A stretch of DNA of 64,000 nt from Sarcocystis neurona (lineage: Eukaryota > Apicomplexa > Conoidasida > Eucoccidiorida > Sarcocystidae), in assembly GCA_000727475.1 (NCBI GenBank), contig KL647295.1, forward strand, positions 4,044,073-4,108,072. The letters are read 5' to 3'. The notes beneath the pieces are model-generated. The model made no database searches and was not told the origin of the DNA. It saw nothing but the letters and a program-made list of their open reading frames with translations. Position numbers and translations under genes: made by a program. Positions 1-11,734 of this stretch are shown here, piece after piece (positions within the stretch are counted from its first letter, which is position 1; the number at the start of each line of letters is the position of its first letter).

Positions 1-2112
1 CCGGCTGCAGCACAACTGCCAGCAGCAGCAAACCTGCCGGCAGCAGCAGAACTGCCAGCAGCGGCAGACCTCGCTGCAACAGCAGAAATCGCTGCAACAG
101 CAGAACTCGCTGCAACAGCAGAACTCGCGGCAACAGCACAACTGCCAGCAGCAGCACAACTACCAGCTGCAGTAGAACTGCCAGCAGCAGTAGAACTGCC
201 AGCAGCAGCAAACTTGCCAGCAGCAGCAAACCTGCGGCAAGCCTGTCAGCAGCAGCAAGCGTGCCTGCAGCAGCAAACCTGCCAACAGCAGCAAACCTGC
301 CAACAGCAGCAGACCTGCCAACAGCAGCAAACCTGCCAACAGCAGCAAACCTGCCAACAGCAGCAAACCTGCCAACAGCAGCAGACCTGCCAGCAGCAGC
401 AAACCTGCCAGCAGCAGCAAACCTGCGGCAAACCTGCCAGCAGCAGCAAACCTGCGGCAAACCTGCCAGCAGCAGCAAGCGTGCCTGCAGCAGCAAACCT
501 GCGAGCAGCAGCAAGCCTGCCAGCAACAGCAAACCTGCCAACAGCAGCAAACCTGCCAACAGCAGCAAACCTGCCAACAGCAGCAAACCTGCCAACAGCA
601 GCAAACCTGCCAACAGCAGCAGACCTGCCAGCGGCAGCAAACCTGCCAACAGCAGCAGACCTGCCAGCGGCAGCAAACCTGCCAGCAGCAGCAGAACTGC
701 CAGCAGCAGCAGAACTGCCAGCAGCAGCGGCAGTGATTGTCCTTCGCATTCCGGAGGACTAGCTTGTGGCTGCAACTTTGCTGCGGCAGCTTTGGGAGAG
801 GCACACGCCCCACACAGCCACATCAAGGAAAAGTCTGTTGCTGGGACTGTTTCCTTCCGCTGAAGCGTCTGTTGCAGCTGCGAGGGACACGTCCATGCCT
901 GCTGCTGCTGCAGTCAGTCCGACAGTGAGGCTGCGGCTCGGCGACTCCCGGCGCATGGCGAAAGTCAAGCAGCAACTGCTGCCAGGAGCACAGCGGCACC
1001 GGCCACAAATGCGCGTGCCAAGCGATGCTGCTGCCCCTCCTGCAACAGTGAAAAGAGCAACGCCTGCTGTACCTGCTGCTGCTGCTGTACCTGCTGCTGC
1101 TGCTGTATCTGCTGCTGCTGCTGTACCTGCTGCTGCTGCTGTACCTGCTGCTGCCGTTGTAGCTCCTGCTGCTGCTGGAGCAGCTGCTGCCGCCGACCTC
1201 GGCCGCAGTTGCTGCCACTTCTGCGAAGCAACCGACCATGGGAGCAGCAGCTGCAGCCGGGAGCAAGTGCGCGACAGCAGTGCTGCTGCCGCTGCCCGAG
1301 CTGCTGCGGCGGCAGCGACGAGGTGTGGAGTTGCAGCAGAACCACCGCAGCAGCAACGCGACGACCCTGCAGGCAGCACTCCGTACCGGAGTGCCGGCAG
1401 CAACTGCAGCAGAGCAGCAACGGCCCCATAGAGATTCCCCAGCAGCAGCAGCAACAACAATTCGTAAGCCACACGTTGTCGAGCAGCTGCACCAGCAGCA
1501 ACAAGACGCTGCTTAGCAGCAACAGCAGCAGCTTCGCTTTTAGCAGCAACAACAGCAGCGGCAAGAGCGCGACGACGCGCTCGAGAATAAAAGTAGATAG
1601 CAGCAGCAGCAGCTTCAGCGCGTGCAGCAGCAGCTGGTGCAGCAGCCGTGTGTGGATGCGCGCGGCGCATGCAAACAGCAGCAGGACAGCGAACTGCAAC
1701 GGACCGGTCGCAGCCGCCTGCAGCAGCAAAATTGATGCACGAAGCTGCAGGCGCCGGAGCGAAGCTGCAGCATCAGCAGGACGACGATCGTTGCAAGCAG
1801 CTGCCACCTCCTCACAAAGTGCAGCAGCTGCCCTAGCGGCTCGAGCGGCGACTTCACGTTGTTACTTGCCCGCGCCGGCAGCAGCAGCAGCAATCCTCTC
1901 AGCAGTAGCAGCAAGAGAGGCGGCAGCGACAGCAACAGCAGCTGCACTCCTCTCAGCAGCAGCAGGAGAGGCAGCAGCAACAGCGACAGCAGCAGGAGTC
2001 CTCGTAGCAGCAGCAGGACAAGCAGCACCGACAGCAACAGCTGTGTGCGCGCCACTAGCTGCCGCAGAAGCAGCAACGCCGACAGCACCGGCAGCAGCAG
2101 CGACAGCAGCAG
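1..2112. repeat. CAG/CTG low-complexity block upstream of the RNA polymerase gene
   Basis: Nearly the whole stretch is built from CAG, GCA, AGC or CTG triplets, so long frames are open on both strands by composition alone. No residue pattern outside Ala, Gln, Ser, Leu and Cys runs was found, so no coding region is called. It may hold the promoter, 5' untranslated region or first exon(s), including a mitochondrial targeting sequence, of the polymerase gene that begins downstream, but nothing here shows this. The repeat phase switches from CAG-type on the + strand (1-740) to mixed CTG-type (1060-1190) and back. Confidence 0.7.
180..720. repeat. 18-bp minisatellite (CAG-rich)
   Basis: The unit is close to AAACCTGCCAACAGCAGC, repeated head to tail with small changes (AACAGCAGC/CAGCAGCAG, AAACC/AGACC) and a few breaks with GCGGCAAACC or GCAAGCGTGCC. 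Because 18 is a multiple of three, each frame gives a steady six-residue repeat: QQQQTC, NLPTAA or KPANSS on the + strand. This explains the long overlapping open frames here. None is judged to be a gene. Confidence 0.9.
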
Positions 2113-5100
2113 TTGCGAGGGCGCAGCTTGCAGCAGCAGCCTGCGGATTCTTCGCAGCTGTTGCCGGTGGAGCAGGAAGCCCGTTGCTGCTGCGTTGTTG
2201 ACCGGCGTCTCGTCGTCTTCTCTCTTACCCTCTTTTTGTTTTCCTTCTGCTGCCTCTCTTGGACTGCGAAAGGGCAGCAGCAGCACCAGCAGCAGGCTCT
2301 GGCCCTCACTTTCTTGGCTCACCCGCAGCAGCAGCGCGTTTCTCTTTGCTACTGCTGCAGCACGTGCTGCGTGAACGTGCTGCTTTTTCGATTGCAGCCG
2401 CAGCAGCTGCAACCCGAAGATCTTCTGACGCCACTACTGCCGCCTGGTTGCCTGCTGCTGCTCCATCCTTTGCTGCTGCTGCCGCTGTCCCTGCTGCTCG
2501 TCCCTCGTCTTGCTGCTGCTGCCGTCCCTGCCTGTTTGCCTGCTGCTGCTCCTTTTTTTGCTGCTGCTCCTGCGGCTGACCCTGCTGCTTGTGTCGCTGC
2601 TGCTGCTGTCCCTGCTGCTGCTGCTGGCGTCGCCGTGGGAACTTCCGGCGCTGCCGCTGCTGCTGACGAGATGGCTTCTGCTGCTGCTGCTGCTCCACGT
2701 GCTTCTGCCGTTGCTGTTAACGTCATTGCTGCTGCTTCTTCTACTCAAGCTGCTGCTGCTGCGGCTTGCGCTGCTGCGGCAGCAGCCCCTCCCGTTGCTG
2801 CAGCACTTCTGCGGTGGTGGTGGGGGGCCCGTTCGCGGGTTGCACATCACCGCTGCCTTCCGGTCTCCTCTGCCGACGAAGAAAAAGCAGCAGCAGCAGC
2901 TCTCGAGGAGAACAAACAGCAGCAGCGGCAGACTGAAGATGCTGCACGCCAGCTGCCTGTGTCACGTTCTTCGCGTTTTCGCACTGTTGCAGCTGTGCGA
3001 CGTTCTGCTGCTGCGGCTGGGCTTCTGCTGCGTGGTTGGCAGCAGGAGCAGCAGCAGGCGCCGCAGCATCTGCTGCAGCACTTGCCTGCCTCTGCAATTT
3101 TCCCGCGCGTGTATCCTCGACTGTCTCTGTGCAAACGAATGTACAGAAGGTGCAGCAGCAGCAGGAACAGCAGCAGCAGGGACGGCAGCAGTAGGAACAG
3201 CAGCAGCAGGGGCAGCAGCAACAGGGACAACAGGAACGGGGCCAGCAGTAGCAACGATACCCGCGACAGTAACAGCAGCAGCAGCAACAGCGACACACAC
3301 AGGATGCACAGCAGCAGGGAGCACTTTCGAACGAGCAGCAACAGCAGCAGTGACAGCAAGACTGCAGTGGCTACCTGTGGCTTCTTTCGAGGCATCACTT
3401 CTGCCGCGCGAGTCCGCATACCGGGTGCTGCTGCTGCGGGTGCCAGGGGTCCAACAGCAGCAGATGCAGCAAGCGTAGCAGCAGCAGGAGCGGAAGCAGC
3501 AGCTGCAACCGACGCAGTAGCGGCGACAGCCAAAGCAGTCAAAGCAACAGCAGTGGCAAGGGCAGCTAGAGGCGCAGCAGAATCAGCAGCAGCAGCAGAA
3601 GTGCGACGCAGCAGCACAGCAGCAGCAGCAGGAGAAGAAGAAGGAGCGCCAGGCGACAGCACAGCAGCAGCAGCAGAAGCGCGAGGCAGCAACACAGCAG
3701 CAGGATCTTCTTCTTCTTTGAAAATTTCTCTTCACCGGCGTGTCGCGCAGCCTGTTGCAGCAGCAGCAGCATCGGTGCTTTATGAGAAGCGGAAAAAGCG
3801 CTTCCCTTACTTACAGAGGCGCTGGCTGCAGCAGCAGCAGCAGCACCTTGCGAGCCATTCCTCCCTGCAGCAGCAACAGCAGCACGAGCTGCAGCAACCG
3901 GGGCTGCCAGATGAATCCTGCCGACCCCCCTGGCTGCAGCAGCAGCCGCAGCACCCACCGTTCTCGCCCACGCGGCAGCAGCTGTTGCCACGCCTCCCCT
4001 GCGACATCTCCGACGACTTTTGTCAGACGAGGGAAAAGCAGCTGCAGTCCACACGAGGAGAAGAACAGCAGCAACCGCACCAGCAGATAGCCCCACAGCA
4101 GCAGCAGGAGCGGGAGTGGCAGCTCCGGCTGCCGCGTCTGCTGCAGCAGGAGCGGAAAGACCCACAACAGCAGCGGCGTGAACAGCAGCAGCAGCAGCGT
4201 ACCGATGAGCACCAGCTGGCACAAGGCGCGCAGAAGGAGGAGCAGCAGCCGAGCGCGTGGGCAGCTGCCGAGGAGATGCAAAGGGCAGAACAGCGCCCCA
4301 CGAAGCAGCAGCAGCAGCAATCGGCGGGCAGTGCGACAAGCGCCGAGCAGCAGCAGCAGTTCTCTTTCTCCTTCCACGGGAAGAAAGACAGACAGCAGGA
4401 GCAGCCTGCCGGTGCTGCAGCTGCTCGAGTTCCGCAGCAGCCTGCGCCTCAGTCTTCTCTCGTGGATCATGGCGGTGTCTCTCGGGGAGTAGTAGCTGCG
4501 GCTTCTGCTGCAGCACCGTCTTGCATCTCTCTTGCGTTTTCTTCTTCGTTTTCTCTTTCGTCTGCTACTTCTTCTCTCCCTGCTGCTGCGCATGCGGCGA
4601 ACAACCAGTCTTCTCAGATCCTTCCCGTGCGACTTGCTGCTGCTGCCTCTCACTCACCGACGCTCTCCGAGTCGCGTGCTGCAGCTGCCCTGGTCGCCAC
4701 CCCTGCGACAAATGCATCTGCTGCTGCTGCATCTCCTACCGCTACACCTGCTGCTGCAGCTGCGGCTGCCGTACCTCCTGCTGCTGCGATAGCTGCCGCT
4801 ACTGCTGGTTCACGTGCTCCGGCTGCAGCACCTGCTGCCCCAGATTACGCGGTGGTTGCTGCTGCTGCTGATATGAGGGGGCCTACTGCGGCTGTTGCGG
4901 CGCTTGCGCTTGCGTCCTCAGCTGCTGTTACTGCTGTTTGTGCTGCTGTTGCTTCTTCTTTTCCGCGTCTTCCCAACGCCGCTGCTGTTCCTGCTTCTTC
5001 AGCTGCTGCAGTTGAGACGAGTTCTCGTTGCCCTGCTGCTGCTGCAACTCATCCCCCCCCTGGCCTCCGTCGTCCTGCTCTTTCTTCCCCACTTGCTGTC

Positions 5101-8100
5101 CCTTCCGAGCCTTCTGCCGCTGTCCTTTCTCCTGCTGCTGCAGCCGCTCCTGCTACTCCTGCCACTCGCGTTGGTGACTCCGGTGCCGCTGCCGCTGCTG
5201 CTGGCGTGGCTGCTAGTGCTGCTGCTCTTGCTCGGGGTGCACCTGCTGCTGCTGCTGAGGACGGGGTGGCCGGTGCTCCAGAAGTTGCTGCTTCTCGGTC
5301 TGCTGCTGCTGCCAGCGGAGTTGTGTGGGGTGGCGTCTACGGGGCAGCGGCGCTGAAGTGGCCTTTCGAAGAGGCATGCGAGGAACTGGCAGCACGCGGT
5401 GTACGTACACCGGAAGAGCAGGCAGCAGCTCTTGGATTCCCCTCCGGACTGCACATGGGTCTGGCTATTCTACGGAGAATAAGTGACCTACAGCAGCGCA
5501 TTGTCTACCATTGGCTTCTCTCGGGCAGCGAAGAAGAAGACGCCGCTGCAGTCGCTGCTGCTGCTTCTGTTGCGGCTACAGACACCGCGCACCCCGACAA
5601 GAACCGCAGCAACGACAGCAGCAGGAGGAGCGACAGCAGTAGGACCGACAACGGCAGGACCGACAACAGCAGGATCGACAGCAAGAGCACCGACGGCAGC
5701 AGGACCGACAGCAGCAGGATCGACAGCAGCAGCGAGCGGCTCGTGCGTGCGCCCGCAGCGGGCGCGGCAGGACTACATGCAGAGGTGGCAGCAGAAGATC
5801 CGCTGCGGGTTCAAGAGCGGGACGGCGAGAAGAAACAGGGGCAGCAAGGCGTCCTGCCTGTCGTTGCGCCAGCGAGTAGATCAGCAGAAGCGCCGCCGAC
5901 CCGTCGAGGAAGGGGCGAGGCCGCAGCAGCAGCAGCAGCAGTCAAATGCGAAGTGAGGCAGCAGCTGCCAGTGCACCCGGGGGTGCAGCTGCTGCAGGTG
6001 CCGCAGCTGCCGCAATGCGTGTGGCAGTGTCTGCATGCGCTCGAAGAGGAGCTGCTGTTGGATGGCTTGGTGGTCTCGGACGTTCCTCGAGCAACGTTTT
6101 TCAGCCACCTGCAGCAGGCGCTCCTACCTTTCGAACAGCAACAGCAGCAGCATCCTCGTCAACAGCAGCAGCAGCAAGATGGGCTGCAGCAGGAGGAACG
6201 TGGCGAGGGAAGAGAGCAAGAGGAGAAAATGCGAGCTAGTGGAGAGCAGCAGCACCGGGAAGACGTGTGGGGAGAAGGTGCGGATGACCGTTTCGGGCTT
6301 CTGAATGCCGCGTGGGTGGAGCAGCAGAAGCGAGAGGTCTACGGCGCAAATCTTTATCCGTTTCCTCTGCGATGGAAGCGCCGTCGTGAGCCAACAGCCG
6401 CAGCAAAGTTTCAAGAAGAGGCAGCAGCAGAAAAGGTGCCAACAGCAACGGCAGGTCAAGCAGCAGCAGCAGACAACGCGAGCACAGCAGCAGCAGCAGC
6501 AGAAAACGCGACGGCAGCAGCGGCAGCAGCAGCAGCAAATGCGACCGCAGCGGTAGCAGCAGCAGAAAACGCGACAGCAGGAGCGGAAGCAGGAAACACA
6601 ACACCGGCAGAGGCAGCATCGGGGTCAGCAGTCAAGAAAACAGAGAAGCAAGAAGCGAGGACGACAGCAGCTGCAACGGTAACAGCAGTAGTGAAGACGG
6701 TGGCGGCAGGAGCACCAGATGGAAGAGCTACAATCGCAACAGAAGTAGATGAAGCTGCAGCAGCGGCAACGCGTGTTCGCTATCTCGTAAACGAAAAGCG
6801 CGAAGGCGCTGTCCAAACGTTTTCGCTGCAGCAGCAGCAGGGACGCAGGGAGAAGCAGCAGCACCAGCAGGAGCTGTCGCAGCAAGCGCGGCAGCTGCGG
6901 GTTCGGCAGGAGGAACACCACCAGCAGGTTTGGCAGGAGGTGCAGCAGCAACAGGTTCGGCAGAGGGAGCAGCAGCAGGAGGTGCAGCAGCAGCAGGAGG
7001 AGCACCAGCAGGAGCAGCAGCAGCAGGTTCGGCAGGAGGAGCAGCAGGACGGAGAGGGGAAGTGGATGTGTATGATAGAAGGCAGCAGGGCAGCAGATGG
7101 GAGGGAGACGAGACGCCAGGAAGGGGAAGGGCAGAAGCAGCAGGAGCCGCCGCAGGGGGTGAGGGGGGAGAAGGCGCCGCTGGTGCTACTGCTGCAGGAG
7201 GAGCCTTCAAAATCTTCGGGAAGAGAGCCGCAGGCAATTCTGCGGAAGCGACAAATTATTCTCGAGCGATGTGTGTGGGGTCGGATGGTAGCAGAGGCCA
7301 AGGCGATGCAGCAGCAGCTAGCCAAATTAGGCAAGCATGCAGAGACAAGCGCAGCGCGACGTCTGTGGGGCTTCTGGATCCAAGAAATGCGAGTCAAAAT
7401 TGCGCGCATGCAGGAGCATCAGCGGCAGCAGCTATCGAGAAGTATCCTGCCTGCGGCTGTTGCCTGCCGGGAAGAAGTTGGCGACACTGCGACGTCTGAG
7501 CGGCTCCAGCAGCAGCAGCAGCAACGGGACGCGCGGTGCGGCAGCCCCGGCAGCAGCAGCAGCAGGAGCAGCGAAGCAGAGGAGCGCGACGGGCAGAGCA
7601 GCAACAGGAGCAGCTGCAGCAGCCGCAGGAGGCGAAGTGCGGGACGCAGCAGCTACAGCAGCAGCGGGGACTGCTGCACAGGGGATGCTGAGACATCAGG
7701 CAGTAGAGCCGAGGGAACCTGCTCTGCTGCTGCACAAGCAGCAGCAGTAGCGAAGGTCGCAGCAGCAGCCGAAGCAGTAGCAGCTGGAGGGGAGGCACAA
7801 GCCGCAGCAGGAGAAGTAAGAGCAGCAGCGGGAGCAGCAGGTGCAACGGCGACAGCAGCAGCAGGTCGTCCGGCGGCGGGAACACGTGAAGCAGCTGAGC
7901 GAGAGGGAAGAACTGCAGCCGCAGAGGATGGAGGGCAGGGAGGGAGAGAGCAGGAGATGCAGCAACAGCAGCAACAGAAAAGGACGAACAACAGCAGCAG
8001 CAAGACAGAGAGAAGGAAGAAAGTGGGCATGCAGGCCGGAGAGAGCAGTGCGCAGGTGGAGCTGCCGCTTGATATCGACCCGACGGTTCTTGCCGTCATT

Positions 8101-8248
8101 ACGGCGCGCACTGCCTTGCAGCTGACGCTCCTGCCAAAAGCATCTGCTGCTGTCGTCCCCGGCAAAGAAGAAAGAGAAGCTGCTGCTGCTGCAGCTGGCC
8201 AGCACACTGGCATGCTGCCACCCTCTGTCAGAGGAACGCCGGCAGACG
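2113..8248 (+). CDS. POLRMT: mtRNAP exon 1 (N-terminal region with homopolymer insertions)
   Basis: This very long open frame continues to a stop at 8829, but the proposed exon ends at 8248 (GACG, then GTAAGC; phase 1). Most of it is Ala, Gln, Ser and Glu repeat. Ordinary-complexity islands stand out at 5330-5530 (VYGAAALKWPFEEACEELAA onward), 5980-6140 (an amphipathic Leu-rich helix), 6260-6400 and 7230-7480. The last matches the family's RRRQI..E..AW helix followed by a W-F-W..M..KI block, and LPLDIDPTVLAVITARTALQ (8062-8121) matches the LP..k.AVIT.h.l segment of plant and fungal enzymes. Introns hidden inside the low-complexity parts cannot be excluded. The first 3 kb have no recognisable family sequence. 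Confidence 0.75.
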
Positions 8249-11200
8249 GTAAGCCACGCCTCCTGCAGAAGCAGCGACGACGCATGCACCAGCACTGCAG
8301 CGGCAGCAGCAGCAGGTGTAGCAGTGGCAACAGCACCAGCAACACTGCAGCAACAGGTGTGGCAGTGGAACAGCAGGAGCAATACAGCAGCAGTAGCAGC
8401 AGGTGTAGCAGCGGCAACAGCAGGTGTAGCAGCGGCAACAACAGCAGCAATACAGCAGGAGGAAGAGCGAGTGCAGCAGCGACACCAGCCGGAGCAACAC
8501 TGCAGCAGGAGCAGGAGGAGGTACACGAGCGGCAATGTACCGGTGGTAGGAAGAACAGCGGCAGCAGCGTCGGCAGCGGCAGCAGTATCCGCCAGCGCAG
8601 CGGCACCTGCAAGAGTCGCAGCAGCAACAGGAACGCGGCTGGCAGCAGTAGCCGAAGCAGCAGCAGCTGCGAAGCCAAGGAAGCAGGCACCTGCAGCAAC
8701 AACAGCAGCAAAGGCGTCGTGCATCTGCAACAGCAGGCGCACCAGCAGGCGCAGCATGAGGAGCAACCGAAGCCGTTTTGCCGGGGGCTGCAACCGAAGA
8801 AACGTGTGCACCAGCAGCAGCCGAAATAGTTCTAATAAGCAGCAGAACAGCTGCTGCTGCAGCAGTAACATGGCAAATCGGCAGCAGAACTGCAGAAAAG
8901 AGACAGCAACAGCAAAGCTGCTGCAGCGGGACCCACAGAAGCAAAACAGACAGCGTCGCGCTGCTGTGTATTTGTAGTGGTAGCTTATATAGTTCAGAGT
9001 CCCCGGCCGTCCATATATTCATATAAATGTATACGCATGGCGGTAAAGCGGCGGTCAGGCTGGAGCTGCTGTGCATACACAGGAGGATTTGTACATTTGT
9101 TCTTTATGGATATATATGTGTATATTCGTGAATAGGGTTGCAATGAGTATAGAGGACGGCAGCAGCAGCAACCGCAGCGCTATTATACCTACATATACGT
9201 GGAAAGGGTCATATGGACTGCAGACCGCGGCAGCAGCAGCTGGAGCACCGTAATGTATATATGTGTATGTACAGGGTTGTCCTCAGTTTAGTCGGCGGCT
9301 GCAGCAGCTGCAGCATAGCAGAGCGCCCTATTTTGCTGCTGCTGCTGCTGCTGCAAGTAGCACGTCACTCGCTGCGTTTGAGTGCTGGTGCCTCTGCCTG
9401 CCTGGGGGAGTTCGACTTCCATATCTACAGATAGATGCGACAATATTTGTTTACTACACTGTCACTGCGTCTGCTGCTGCTGCTTATGCTGCTGCCGCCT
9501 CTGCCGCTGCTGCGTCTCCTGCTGCCTCTGCTGCTGCTGTGTCTCCTGCTGCCTCTGCTGCTGCTGCCTCTTTATCTGGCTGTTGTCGCTCCTGCTGCTG
9601 CTGCTTCTACTGCTGGTGCTCCGCACCGCAAACGACGCGGTAGTAGTACCTGCTGCGCCCTCTTTGCGGGTGCATTGACAAGTCGTTTCGCTTCTTGGCT
9701 CCCTTTTTTTTTGGCTTCTTCTACGTCGTGCGAGTGCTGCTTCTGCGGTTCCGGTGGTTGCTGCTGCTGCTGCTGTTGCCGTTTCTGTTACTGGTGCTGC
9801 TGTCGTGCCACTGTCCCTGTTGCTGGTCCTGCTGCTGTTACTGCTGTTTCTGTTGCTGACGCGGCTGCGCTTGCTGCTGTCGCGGCGTGCTGCTGCAGCG
9901 CAGCCGTCTCCGCAGCTGCAGCTCATGCAGCTGTTGCCGGAGGTTGCTTCCGATGGTGCTGCTGCCGCTGCATGCGTGAGTGTTGCACCTGCTGCGGCTG
10001 CGGACTCATCGCTTCTTTTGCGGGCCATCTTGTATGGCCGTTGCTGCTCCTGCGCTCGCTTCGGCTGCAGGTGAATGCCTGACTCTCTCTCTGTCGCTGC
10101 TTGCCCCCCGCAATGGCAGTTGCTGCTGCTGGTGTTGAGGGGCACATCCGTCTGCCAGTTTTTCTGCTGCTGCCGACGCTGACAGGAAGTCTGCTGCTGC
10201 TGCAGCGCATGATGCTGCGCCATCCTGCTGCGTCGCCAGAAATTTGCAGCTGCTGCTGTTGCTGATGATGTGCTGCGCATACAGCTGTGTGGCAGCAGCA
10301 AATTCATCAGGAAGTTGGCCAGCGACGCGTGCCGGTGACAGCAATGGCCCTAGCTATTGGTGACGCTGTCAACCTTGAAGTAAACGCCCTTTCTTGGGAA
10401 AGAAGAAGACTTCTGCAGCTCTCAACTGGCAGACAATCTGCTGCAGATGCTGCGCATGCTGCTGCGTCGAATCCACGAGGTAACGAGGGCACGACTTTGA
10501 TATCCGCTGCTGCTGGTGCTCGTGCTGCTGCTGTCTCTGCGGCAGCTGCCGCTCTTTCTGCTGCTGCTACTTCTTTTCTGCTGCGGCCTCCCGTTAGCTG
10601 CTGCCGCTTCGTTTTCATTCTGCTGCTGCTTCCCTTTCTTTCTGCTGCTGCTTCTCCTTCTTGAACTGCGTCTCTTTTTCTGCTGCTACTACTTTCCGTG
10701 CTGCTGCGTTCGTTGCCACACCTTTCCCTGCTCCTGATGTTTCTGTTTCTGTTGCTCTTCCTGCTACTCTCCAGCTGCTGGTCTTCCTGCCGCTGCCGTT
10801 CCAGCAGCTGGCTCTTCTTCTGCTTCTCCTCCCCTTCCTGCTGGTCTTGCTGCTGCTGCAGCTGCTGCCTACTGCACTGGTGTCCACCACCTACTGCTGC
10901 TACAGCTACGTCTGCTGCCGTCGTTTTCTCCCTTTTACTGCTGCTGCTCTCTCCGCTGCTGCCCTTTTCCTCCTGCTGCTGCTGCTCCGCTCTCTGCTGT
11001 TGTTATCGTCCTGCTCCTTCTACTGCGTGTGCTCCCTCTCCTGCCGTCCTTTTCCTGCTGCAGCTGCTGCTGCTGTTTTTTCTACTGCCGCTGTTCTGGC
11101 TAGTGGTGATGTTGACGCTGTCTTCTTATTTCCGCTTTGCGTAGACTTCCTCGTGCTGGTGCTGCTTCTTGTGGTGCGGCGGCTGCTCGCTTCTTCGCTG

Positions 11201-11703
11201 GTTTTGTCGACCCCGCACGTCTGCTGCCGTTTTTTGCTACTGCTGCAGCGCAGAGTCCGATTACCGGCGCCGCGCAGCCAGCAGCAGGAGCAGCAGAACG
11301 CCAAGTAAGAGTAGAGCAGCGGCTACTGCAGCAGTGGAATCTGAAGAAACTTTCAGCAGGAGGAACGCGACAGCTGCAGCGGCTGCTGCTCAGAAAAGAA
11401 GAAAACCAAGAAGCGTGGAGTGTCAGCAGAAGACTGCGCGTGGGGGGGTTGCTGCTGGACGTGCTGCTGCGGCATGCGTTTTTTGAAGCGGACTATGCCG
11501 CGGCCAAAAGAGAACTTGCAGAAGAGTTTCGCCAGAAGCAGCAAGACCTAGAATTTGTTAAAGCCCTGCAGGAGAGAAAGAGAAGGAAGAAACAAGCTGC
11601 TGCTGTTTCTTCTTCCTCCTCCTCGACGCCGAGGGACGCGCTGCTGCAGCCCGTCGTCGTCCCCCCCCACCGGCAACGTGCAGCCCAGCAGCACGGACAG
11701 CAG

Positions 11704-11734
<31 letters not shown>

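Noticed and set aside
160..863. Overlapping open frames of 160-217 codons on both strands
   Set aside because: All arise from the 18-bp repeat and CAG triplets; no frame has non-repeat protein-like sequence.
759..1807. Minus- and plus-strand frames of 220-300 codons rich in Ala, Leu or Ser
   Set aside because: Composition alone (CAG/CTG) keeps several frames open at once; no island of ordinary complexity was found.
7653..9076. Minus-strand frames of 280-390 codons opposite the end of polymerase exon 1
   Set aside because: They are antisense shadows of CAG repeat, very rich in Cys, Leu and Ala, without family motifs. The + strand carries the conserved polymerase block at 8071-8135.
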